Assembly (NCBI GenBank): GCA_024277055.1
Contig: JAJRVZ010000153.1
Span: 1-40,713 of the forward strand
DNA: 40,713 nucleotides
DNA from: Calditrichota bacterium
Lineage (GTDB): Bacteria > Calditrichota > Calditrichia > JAJRVZ01
Direction of reading: 5' to 3'
Shown here piece by piece: positions 7,970 to 15,334 of this stretch (positions within the stretch are counted from its first letter, which is position 1; each line of letters begins with the position of its first letter). A program made the position numbers and the translations under genes. The notes under the pieces are model-generated. The model did not search any database. It was not told the DNA's origin and was given only the letters and a program-made list of their open reading frames with translations.

Positions 7970-9064
7970 TTATTCACGATTAACGGTTTTATTCAATTTA
8001 TCCAGGGTGTCATCCGATACATGCAATGTCCGTTGGGGAAAAGGAATATCGATACCGGCTTCAACGAGATTGTTATAAATGGCCGTGCGCAATTCTTCAG
8101 AAACCCGCCACTGATCGGTATAACTTTCCACCCGGCCGACAACCATGAAATCGAGGGAAGAGTCACCCATATTGATGAAATATGCTTTCGGTTCCGGGTC
8201 TTCCAGAATCTCCGCATGATTACGGTATGTCCCGATTAAAATTTCTTTTACCTGTTGAATATCTGTTCCGTAGGCCACCCCGACATTGATCTTGACGCGG
8301 ATTTTTGCATCCGGGTACGAATAGTTAATGACCTTACGGTTGGCGATTTCCTTGTTGGGAATAATATGAATGGTATTTTCGAAATCGATGATTTTGATAC
8401 TGCGCAAACCGATATCGTAAACATCGCCCACTTCGCCGCTTTCCAGTTTTATACGGTCACCTTTGCGAAACGGCCGGTCGATCATAATTACAAAACCGGC
8501 GATCATGTTGGCCAGCGTATCCTGTGCGGCAAAGGCCAGGGCCAGAGAGCCGACACCGAGCGAGACGATGATGCCTTTCACGTCAATGGCGAAATGGTCG
8601 AATAATATCGTCAACCCGACCAGCAGCACCAGTGCTTTGATCAGTCGCTGAATCAGAGGGCCGAATTCCTGAAAAACTTTTGAATCGGAACGTTTGGCCA
8701 GTATTTCCAGGTACCAGTTTACCAGAACATCCGACACGAAAAAAATGAGAGAAAAAACAACCAGAAAAAGAATTACATAAAACACGCCATCCAGAATACC
8801 GAGAATCTCGGGAGAAAAAAACTCGGTATTTACCTGAAGTATAAAATACAGGCCGAGAAAAAAAAGAATTTTTTTGGAATTCTTGCCTATGGTTTCCAGT
8901 ATTTTGTCGTCAACATCCGTTTCTGTTTTCGAAGTCAGGCGTTTTTTAGTCTGGTAAATTATCCAGCGCAATAATATTTGCAGGATAAAAGCCAGTAAAA
9001 CGACAGCGAGGGAATAGATAAAATTTCCCCATAACGGATGCTGCATTATTTCCTGAAGAATCAT
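7970..9064 (-). CDS. MscS-family mechanosensitive ion channel
   Basis: A 364-residue protein. About three to four membrane helices occupy residues 1-150, followed by the MscS pore and beta domain. Pore-helix signature: 'VGSLALAFAAQDTLANMIAGFVI'. Beta-domain signature: 'DRPFRKGDRIKLESGEVGDVYDIGLRSIKI', then 'IIPNKEIANRKVINYSYPD'. MscS channels open under membrane tension and release solutes during osmotic downshock. It is longer than E. coli MscS (286 aa) because of an extra N-terminal helix region, common in MscS relatives. It lies 8 nt downstream of the AI-2E-type permease gene. Confidence 0.92.
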   Translation of the reverse strand: MILQEIMQHPLWGNFIYSLAVVLLAFILQILLRWIIYQTKKRLTSKTETDVDDKILETIGKNSKKILFFLGLYFILQVNTEFFSPEILGILDGVFYVILFLVVFSLIFFVSDVLVNWYLEILAKRSDSKVFQEFGPLIQRLIKALVLLVGLTILFDHFAIDVKGIIVSLGVGSLALAFAAQDTLANMIAGFVIMIDRPFRKGDRIKLESGEVGDVYDIGLRSIKIIDFENTIHIIPNKEIANRKVINYSYPDAKIRVKINVGVAYGTDIQQVKEILIGTYRNHAEILEDPEPKAYFINMGDSSLDFMVVGRVESYTDQWRVSEELRTAIYNNLVEAGIDIPFPQRTLHVSDDTLDKLNKTVNRE

Positions 9065-9072
9065 ATTGTTTC

Positions 9073-10110
9073 TCAGACCAGGTTAAATTTTCTAATACCG
9101 TTTATCAGTTCACTGGAGGTCACTTTTAAAATTCCGGCAGTAGGAACCGCCAATAACATACCGAGAATACCGAAAAACTGTCCGCCGATCAACACGGCAA
9201 ATACGATAATCAGCGGGTGAAGATTTACGCTTCGGGACATAACCATCGGTTGGAGAACGATATTGTCGATCAATTGAACGATGGCAAAGGCAATCAAAAT
9301 GTACAGTAATTCAGTGGTGCCGCCGCCGTCAATGATGGTGACCAGCAGGGCGGGTATTGCTCCGGCAACCGGTCCGATATAGGGAATCAGGTTGGCCAGG
9401 CCGGCAAACAGTCCGATTACGGTAAAATATCGTACGTCGAGTATCCACAGGGCGGTAACGGAAAGCATCCCGACGACGAAAGCCTCGGTGAACTGACCGC
9501 GTAGATATCCGCCCAGCTGATTGTCGATTTTGTGCAGGACGTTCAGAGCCATTTCAAAGTAACGGTTGGGCAAAAAACTGATAAATGATTTTTTCATCGA
9601 CCGCCCGTCCTTTAACAAGAAGAAAACGGCAAAAGGAACGATGACAACAAAAGTCAGGGTCGAAAGTAAATTGGCTGCGATGGCAAACAGTTGCTCCGCC
9701 AGATTAGCGAACATATCGTTCAGTTTGGTTGAAAGATCCAATTGCCTGGTATCAATAAAACCGACGTGCTCCTGAATAAACGATTCAATGGCTGCAACGT
9801 AATCAGTATTGCCGCCATCACCGATCTCGGTTTGCAGATTGTTGATTTCACTGAAGAAAACCGGCGAAAGAAACCAGAAAGCCAGTCCGACAATGATAAA
9901 AAAGCAAAGAAAAATGATAACCGTTGCGGTCATGCGGCTGAGACCGCGTGCTTCGAGATAGCTGGCAACCGGATCAAGAATATAAGCAATCAGGGCAGAG
10001 ATAATCAGTACGGTAATAATCCTGCTCAGGGTGTAAACGAGCCAGCCCGCCAGAAATATGATAAAAAGGCCGACAATAAGCCGTAAAAATCTTCCGATTG
10101 TAAGTTCCAT
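9073..10110 (-). CDS. AI-2E family transporter (PerM/YdiK-like permease)
   Basis: A 345-residue membrane protein with the AI-2E transporter layout: N-terminal helix pair ('RLIVGLFIIFLAGWLVYTL'), a soluble insert (about 90-150), then the conserved C-terminal bundle with 'VPFAVFFLLKDGRSMKKSFISFLPNRY', 'LGGYLRGQFTEAFVVG' and 'GLANLIPYIGPVAGAIPALL'. Family substrates are diverse and this one cannot be assigned; autoinducer export is only the name-giving case. The start ATG shares one base with the stop of the upstream cNMP-binding gene (TAATG), and MscS follows at 8 nt. Confidence 0.92.
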   Translation of the reverse strand: MELTIGRFLRLIVGLFIIFLAGWLVYTLSRIITVLIISALIAYILDPVASYLEARGLSRMTATVIIFLCFFIIVGLAFWFLSPVFFSEINNLQTEIGDGGNTDYVAAIESFIQEHVGFIDTRQLDLSTKLNDMFANLAEQLFAIAANLLSTLTFVVIVPFAVFFLLKDGRSMKKSFISFLPNRYFEMALNVLHKIDNQLGGYLRGQFTEAFVVGMLSVTALWILDVRYFTVIGLFAGLANLIPYIGPVAGAIPALLVTIIDGGGTTELLYILIAFAIVQLIDNIVLQPMVMSRSVNLHPLIIVFAVLIGGQFFGILGMLLAVPTAGILKVTSSELINGIRKFNLV

Positions 10111-10649
10111 TATTTACCCTTTTTTGCTTCCAGTTGGGCTTCCAGCTGATTCAGTTTGGCTTTCAGTTGCTGGTTCTCAATGGTTGAAAAGCGCAGTCGC
10201 TCGGAAACCATTTGGGCGATTCTGTAAAGAATATGGTTGCCCATACGGGGGTTGGTTTCCATTAATCCGAACAAGTCCGACTGGAAAAACCCCAGTATTT
10301 TGGACGGAACGGCGGCGGTTACCGTTGCCGTGCGCGGTGATTCCGAAAGCAGGGCAATTTCACCGAAAAATTCACCGTTCGATAAAACGGCCAGTAATTT
10401 CTTTTCTTTGCCAAGGGTAATATTCACCCGCCCCTCTTCGATGATGTACATTCCGACCCCCGGATCGCCTTCTGAAAAAAGTACCTCGCCCTCCTTGTAA
10501 TAGCGCCGGTGCAATATGCGTTCAATGGCCCGTAGCTGTTTTTTGTTCAAATCCTGAAAAACCGGTATCCGGTGCAAAACCGTATATATAGATTCAACTT
10601 CTTTGGCCTGTTTTTTAAAAACATTGCCCCACATGGTGTCTTCTTGCAT
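10110..10649 (-). CDS. Cyclic nucleotide-binding domain protein without DNA-binding domain
   Basis: A 179-residue protein. A cNMP-binding (CRP-like) beta-roll spans about residues 25-145, with the phosphate-binding cassette 'FFGEIALLSESPRTATVTA' intact including its Arg. An approach helix 'FQDLNKKQLRAIERIL' precedes it. After the roll comes a dimerisation-type helix and a charged coiled coil ('STIENQQLKAKLNQLEAQLEAKKGK') instead of a helix-turn-helix. It is therefore probably not a transcription factor, but a ligand-sensing partner for a membrane protein or complex. A strong ribosome site (GGAGAGG) sits just upstream of the ATG. It heads the minus-strand cluster, coupled to the permease gene by a TAATG junction. 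Confidence 0.88.
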   Translation of the reverse strand: MQEDTMWGNVFKKQAKEVESIYTVLHRIPVFQDLNKKQLRAIERILHRRYYKEGEVLFSEGDPGVGMYIIEEGRVNITLGKEKKLLAVLSNGEFFGEIALLSESPRTATVTAAVPSKILGFFQSDLFGLMETNPRMGNHILYRIAQMVSERLRFSTIENQQLKAKLNQLEAQLEAKKGK

Positions 10650-10838
10650 CTGCCTCTCCTGCTGTCATGGAGGCACCAATTTAAACCATTCGAAATAATC
10701 AGGCAAGGACAATATCCCTGTATATTTAATAGTTTAATTTCCGGTCGTATTTCGTATATTTGTCTTTTGATGGGAATATTGGTTTCGCGTCATCAATTAA
10801 AAATAAAAATTTAACGAAATAATAAGGAAGAGTGTAAT
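10650..10838. promoter_or_regulatory. Divergent intergenic region with a TAnnTTTG-like promoter element
   Basis: This AT-rich 189-bp spacer separates the minus-strand cluster from the cystathionine synthase-type gene, so it should hold promoters for both. On the plus strand, 'TATATTTG' at 10755-10762 matches the TAnnTTTG -7 element known from Bacteroidetes. No clear TTG sits at the expected upstream distance, so the match is weak. A ribosome site 'AAGGAAGAG' precedes the ATG at 10839. The minus-strand promoter could not be picked out. Confidence 0.35.
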
Positions 10839-12197
10839 ATGCATAAGGTGTATGAAAACATTCTACAGGCGATTAGTGACACACCAATCATTAGACTGAA
10901 CAAAATGGCGGCGGGTTTACCGGGAAATGTGTTCGCCAAACTGGAATTTCTGAATCCCGGTGCAAGTATCAAAGATCGTATCGCCCTGCACATCATCGAA
11001 AAAGCCGAGCGGGAAGGCAAATTGAAACCGGGCGGTACGATAGTTGAAAATACGAGCGGCAATACCGGCGCCGGTCTGGCCATTGTGGCCGCAGTGAAAG
11101 GATACAAAGCGATCTTTACCATTCCCGATAAAATGAGTTCGGAGAAAATAAATTTCCTGAAGGCTTTCGGGGCGAAGGTGGTCGTGACTCCGACCAATGT
11201 TCCCGCTGATTCTCCACAAAGCTATTATGAAACGGCCAAACGCATCGCCAAAAATACACCGAGCTCTTTTTATGTGAACCAATATCATAACCCGGACAAT
11301 CCGGAGGCGCATTACCTGAGTACGGGTCCGGAGATCTGGAGACAAATGGATGGTAAAATCGACTATCTTGTCGCCGGAATCGGTACGGGTGGTACGCTGA
11401 GCGGTGCGGCAAAATACCTGAAAGAACAGAACCCGGAAATCAAGGTGGTGGCCGTTGATCCTGTCGGATCGGTTTTCTACGATTATTTCAAAACCGGTAA
11501 ATTACCGGAGCCGCATGTATATAAACTGGAAGGCATCGGCGAGGATATGATGGTTGAGGCAATGGATTTTGACCTGGTCGATGAGATGTACCAGGTGGAT
11601 GACAAACAGGGGTTTCTGAACGCACGCAGATTGGCACGGGATGAAGGTGTCTTTGCCGGAGGCTCGTCGGGTGCGGCTGTATACGGGGCATTGAAAGTAG
11701 CGGAAACGGCGCCGAAAGGGGCCAATATCGTTACCATTTTGCCGGATACCGGTTTTCGCTATCTCAGTAAATTCTATCGTGACGAGTGGATGCGCGATAA
11801 CGCCTTTTTTGAAAGCGACGGTGAGGGGACCGTTAAAGAAATTCTGGCGGATAAAAAGCAGCACGATGTCTATTCGGTGTCGAGCCATGATTCAATTAAA
11901 GACGTAATTGCCGTTATGAAACAATACAATATATCGCAGCTGGCTGTCATCGACGAAGGGGCAGTCACGGGTCTGATCAGCGAGTCGGATATTCTGCAGA
12001 GTTTATTCAGCCATGAAAAATCCGTGAACGACAGCATTGGCGATCTGGTGGACACCCATGTATCTATTGTAAATGAAGATACACCGGTTGAAGAGATAGC
12101 CGGACAATTGCGGAAAAAAAACGCCGTGCTGGTGCACAATGGCAATCGGGTGGAGATCATAACCCGAATCGATCTGATTGACTTTTTAAGCCGCTAG
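10839..12197 (+). CDS. Cystathionine beta-synthase-type PLP enzyme with C-terminal CBS pair
   Basis: A 452-residue protein. Residues 1-320 form a fold-type II PLP enzyme: Schiff-base Lys45 in 'GASIKDR', the substrate-binding 'TSGNTG' loop at 72-77, the phosphate-binding 'GTGGT' at 182-186 and 'GGSSGAA' at 274-280. Residues about 335-452 hold two CBS motifs ('DVYSVSSHDSIKDVIAVMKQ', 'HVSIVNEDTPVEEIAGQL'), which in human CBS bind S-adenosylmethionine and in bacterial homologues other adenosyl ligands. The enzyme would condense serine (or an activated serine) with homocysteine, or with sulfide if it acts as a cysteine synthase. Sequence alone does not separate these. The gene is monocistronic, with its own upstream region. 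A hairpin (GAAAACC/GGTTTTC, 12222-12241) lies downstream without a U-run. Confidence 0.9.
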   Translation: MHKVYENILQAISDTPIIRLNKMAAGLPGNVFAKLEFLNPGASIKDRIALHIIEKAEREGKLKPGGTIVENTSGNTGAGLAIVAAVKGYKAIFTIPDKMSSEKINFLKAFGAKVVVTPTNVPADSPQSYYETAKRIAKNTPSSFYVNQYHNPDNPEAHYLSTGPEIWRQMDGKIDYLVAGIGTGGTLSGAAKYLKEQNPEIKVVAVDPVGSVFYDYFKTGKLPEPHVYKLEGIGEDMMVEAMDFDLVDEMYQVDDKQGFLNARRLARDEGVFAGGSSGAAVYGALKVAETAPKGANIVTILPDTGFRYLSKFYRDEWMRDNAFFESDGEGTVKEILADKKQHDVYSVSSHDSIKDVIAVMKQYNISQLAVIDEGAVTGLISESDILQSLFSHEKSVNDSIGDLVDTHVSIVNEDTPVEEIAGQLRKKNAVLVHNGNRVEIITRIDLIDFLSR

Positions 12198-12412
12198 CGA
12201 AAGTCAAAGTTATATCGGCTTGAAAACCGGCGGAGGTTTTCAGTCGGATGACGGGAAGTATTCTCGCGTATAAAATATTTTTATTAAAAGGTAGTATGTT
12301 TCGGGTGAATGGGAAACAAAGCGACGGCTGTTTCCGCCGCCCGGGGAAATGCACGGGATTTTAGATTTCAAAGAGAAATAGCAAACAAACCTGTTCGGAC
12401 TGCGTTTGTCCT
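12198..12412. other. Convergent intergenic spacer with hairpin-forming sequence
   Basis: This 215-bp spacer lies between two converging genes. It contains a perfect 7-bp inverted repeat (GAAAACC/GGTTTTC, 12222-12241) and a second, weaker one around 12311-12335 (GGAAACA/TGTTTCC). Neither is followed by a T-run, so termination here is only possible, not shown. No gene is visible. Confidence 0.4.
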
Positions 12413-14095
12413 CTATTTCTTTTTTATCACTACCAGGGTGAAGTCGTCATCCAGCGGACGGGAACCGATGTGATCGTGAACTTTTGCAATGATCGATTTC
12501 TCAATTTCCGGAGCATTTTTTCCGGAGCTTTTTTTAATTTCATCAATTAACCGTCTTTCTCCGAAATCCTGATCCCTCTTATTCATTGCTTCCACCAGTC
12601 CATCCGTATACAGGACCAGCAATTCCCCGCGCCGGAGAATGCCCGTACCGATCTCGAAGTCGGTTTCAATATAGCCGAGAAACAAACCACCGCTGCGCAG
12701 TTCCTCAATCGTTTCATTCTGTTTCAACAGCAAAGGCGGATTATGCCCGGCATTGATATAGGTAAACCGTCCGGAGCGAAGGTCCAGTATCATCATGAAA
12801 AAGGTAATAAAACGATCTTTTGCTGTTCGCTGTATCAGGTTTCGGTTGAGCCGGGTAACAATTTCCAGCACATCGGACGACGATTCCAGATAAGCCTGAA
12901 GACTGGCCTGCATGGTTGCCACCAGCATTGCCGAGGGAACGCCCTTCCCCGCTACGTCGGCTACGACACAGGCGACGGAATTTTCATCGAGTTTGATAAT
13001 ATCGTAGAAATCTCCACTGACTTCCCGGCAGGGAATGTAACATGCGCTCACATCCAGACCGTGCAGTTTCGGCAATTCGGCCGGCAGAAGCATTTGCTGG
13101 ATTTCTGCGGCCGTTTGCAATTCCTTATCCATGCGTTCCTTTTCCAGTACCGCCTGCAACAGGCGCACATTCTCAATGGAAAGCGCCGCCTGGGATGCGT
13201 AGATCAGCAATAACATCTGATCATCCTCGGTAAAACTCTTTCCCTCCAGCGGGTTGAGTACATTCATTACACCGATGGTTTTCGATTCATGTACCATTGG
13301 TACACACAGGATCGAGCGCGTAACAAAACCGCTTCGCTTGTCGAAAGAAGAATCAAATCGATCGTCTTTGTAAGCATCGGGTATTAGCAGGGGCTGGCCG
13401 GTTTTGGCAACCCAGCCGGTAATACCTTTGCCAATGGGCAGACGAAAGGGCTTGACTTCCTGTGCTTTGGGACCCAGTACAATTTTGAATTCCAGTTCCT
13501 GTGCCTTTTCATCGACAAGCATCAGCGATGCGGCTTCGGCATTTATTAATTCCATACAGCGCTGCATAATATATTCCAGCAGGGAATCGAGATTGGCACG
13601 CGATTCGATTGTTCGGCTCATTTCATGCAGACGGCTTAGCTCGGACAGCATTCGGTGCAGTTTCTCTGAATAGGTCTGTCCACCCGATAATTCATTGGCG
13701 GCCAGCAGCATGGGAACCAGCGGCGCCGACAGCTGGCGCAGTCTTTCAGCTTCCGGGTCCGACACCTGATTGTTACTGTTTACCAGGCACAGGTATGCCA
13801 GTGGGACGCCATCCATAAGGACGGGTTGAATCAAACGAATTTTGAAATGGCTGCAGATGCGTTGCCAGCTTTTCTCTTTCAGTTGATCGGGCCGGACCGG
13901 CTTATACACCAGGGGAATTGCCGATTGAATTGCCAGCCCATTCGTGTTAACGGACGATGAGGTTTTGCAAAGGGGAACTAGTTCATCTTTGCAGGCAACC
14001 GGCAGCAGCAGTAACCGGCTTCCGGAAAAATATTTCCCGACTTTTTTCAGCCAGGATTCAATAGCACTGTAAATGGAATCAAGTTTGTCGGTCAT
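12413..14095 (-). CDS. GAF-domain SpoIIE/PP2C-type serine phosphatase
   Basis: A 560-residue cytoplasmic protein. Residues 1-135 look like a degenerate first GAF-like domain. Residues about 168-315 are a clear GAF domain ('LINAEAASLMLVDEKAQ', 'GKGITGWVAKTGQPLLIPDA', 'LCVPMVHESKTIGVMNVL'). A short linker helix ('ELQTAAEIQQMLLPAELP') leads to a SpoIIE/RsbU-type PP2C domain (about 345-558) with metal-binding acidic residues in 'GDFYDI', 'VADVAGKGVPSAM', 'YTDGLVEA' and 'DDDFTLVV'. Such enzymes dephosphorylate anti-sigma-factor antagonists or other phosphoproteins in partner-switching pathways. No antagonist or anti-sigma gene is adjacent. It is the only Ser/Thr phosphatase seen in the window and a possible counterpart of the kinase at 697-4347, but they are 8 kb apart. 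Confidence 0.92.
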   Translation of the reverse strand: MTDKLDSIYSAIESWLKKVGKYFSGSRLLLLPVACKDELVPLCKTSSSVNTNGLAIQSAIPLVYKPVRPDQLKEKSWQRICSHFKIRLIQPVLMDGVPLAYLCLVNSNNQVSDPEAERLRQLSAPLVPMLLAANELSGGQTYSEKLHRMLSELSRLHEMSRTIESRANLDSLLEYIMQRCMELINAEAASLMLVDEKAQELEFKIVLGPKAQEVKPFRLPIGKGITGWVAKTGQPLLIPDAYKDDRFDSSFDKRSGFVTRSILCVPMVHESKTIGVMNVLNPLEGKSFTEDDQMLLLIYASQAALSIENVRLLQAVLEKERMDKELQTAAEIQQMLLPAELPKLHGLDVSACYIPCREVSGDFYDIIKLDENSVACVVADVAGKGVPSAMLVATMQASLQAYLESSSDVLEIVTRLNRNLIQRTAKDRFITFFMMILDLRSGRFTYINAGHNPPLLLKQNETIEELRSGGLFLGYIETDFEIGTGILRRGELLVLYTDGLVEAMNKRDQDFGERRLIDEIKKSSGKNAPEIEKSIIAKVHDHIGSRPLDDDFTLVVIKKK

Positions 14096-14223
14096 GGGAT
14101 CAATTGATAAAATTCTTTAGGAAATATAGAAAAAAAGCATCAATGATAGAAGAAAAATTAAATCAAGCTTCAAATTCAATATCATTAATTGTAAATTCCC
14201 GGGCTTAAATACTGAGGCCCAAT
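14096..14223. promoter_or_regulatory. AT-rich divergent promoter region
   Basis: This 128-bp AT-rich spacer lies between the divergently transcribed phosphatase and EamA permease genes and should carry both promoters. I cannot pick a convincing -10/-35 or TAnnTTTG pair. A 'GAGG' ribosome-site-like stretch at about 14213-14217 precedes the TTG start of the permease. Confidence 0.35.
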
Positions 14224-15102
14224 TTGAATCGAACAAAACATCTTCCCCTGCTGGTCTTCCTGTTGCTTAGCCTGATCTGGAGTTCCACATGGATTGCCAT
14301 AAAAGTCGGCTTGCAAACCCTGCCTCCTTTCCTCGCCGCCGGCTGGCGCTTTCTGATCGCATCGGTAATATTGTTTGTTTACATGAAAATCCGGCGTATA
14401 CCGTTTTCGCGCCGGTTAAAGGATCATTTATTTTTCATCGCCTTCGGATTGGTTCTGTTCACCGGGGGATATGCGTTTGTTTACTGGGGTCAGCAATATG
14501 TGGCCTCGGGAATGGCCAGTGTGCTCTTTTCGGTCATGCCCTTCTATGTGCTGATGCTCAGTTTGTGGTTACTGCCGCAGGAAAAGATCAACTGGCTGAA
14601 AGTGTTGGGTGTACTGCTGGGATTCGCAGGCATCGTGGTGATTTTCCGGGAGCAGCTGAATTTTGAAGCGGTAAACGAATTCCGCATTATCGGTATGATC
14701 AGCATTCTGACCGGTCCGTTTTTCTCCGCCCTGGGAACGATTATGGGTAAAAAAGCGGGCCGGCGTTATCATCCCATCGTGCTGAATGTTTTACCGATGT
14801 TTTACGCCGCGCTGAGTTTTTTTCTGTTAAGCTGTTTACTGGAACAGGGAATGCCCGCGGTTTTTGATTTCCCTGCCGTTGTGTCCATTACTTATCTGGC
14901 GTTTTTTGGAACGGCGGTGGCCTTCGTTCTGTATTTCTGGATGATAGCACGGCAATCGGTAATTCTGATGTCGATGATCACCTTTGTAACACCGCCCATA
15001 GCCCTGATCCTCGGCTGGCTGTTTCTTGGTGAAGGAATTACGCCCCATCTTATTGTGGGCCTGATCATGATTCTGAGCGGCATTTTCCTGACTCGAAAAT
15101 GA
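14224..15102 (+). CDS. EamA/DMT-family permease
   Basis: A 292-residue protein with ten membrane helices in two EamA repeats. Repeat 1 opens with 'LIWSSTWIAIKVGLQTLPPFLAAGWRF' (split here), and repeat 2 includes 'GMISILTGPFFSALGTIMGKKAG' and 'PPIALILGWLFLGEGIT'. DMT transporters export metabolites such as amino acids. The substrate is not predictable. The start codon is TTG, chosen because it is preceded by a GAGG stretch and places the first helix correctly; no in-frame ATG lies before the first helix. Confidence 0.9.
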   Translation: MNRTKHLPLLVFLLLSLIWSSTWIAIKVGLQTLPPFLAAGWRFLIASVILFVYMKIRRIPFSRRLKDHLFFIAFGLVLFTGGYAFVYWGQQYVASGMASVLFSVMPFYVLMLSLWLLPQEKINWLKVLGVLLGFAGIVVIFREQLNFEAVNEFRIIGMISILTGPFFSALGTIMGKKAGRRYHPIVLNVLPMFYAALSFFLLSCLLEQGMPAVFDFPAVVSITYLAFFGTAVAFVLYFWMIARQSVILMSMITFVTPPIALILGWLFLGEGITPHLIVGLIMILSGIFLTRK

Positions 15103-15334
15103 GATGAATCAATCACTGCGAAGACGCAAAAACTTCGAGCAAAAGCAAACACATTTTATTTAAATTTGAATAATATCCGTTTGAATTATTAGAAGTTCTT
15201 CAAGTTTTTAATGCCGAACGGTATTAATTCTACAATTGAAATTGTTTGCTATTTGAATTTTGTTTATTTTTACCAACTTGGATTAATTACCGCTTGCAAC
15301 AGGCGTAAAACTGACTGTATTTGGGAGACGTTGC
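15103..15334. promoter_or_regulatory. AT-rich upstream region of the envelope locus
   Basis: This 232-bp AT-rich spacer precedes the large LTD protein gene. It contains 'TAAATTTG' at 15161-15168, a match to the Bacteroidetes-type TAnnTTTG element, but such strings are common in AT-rich DNA and no partner TTG at the right distance was seen. A 'GGGAG' ribosome site (15323-15327) precedes the ATG at 15335. No gene is visible. Confidence 0.3.
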
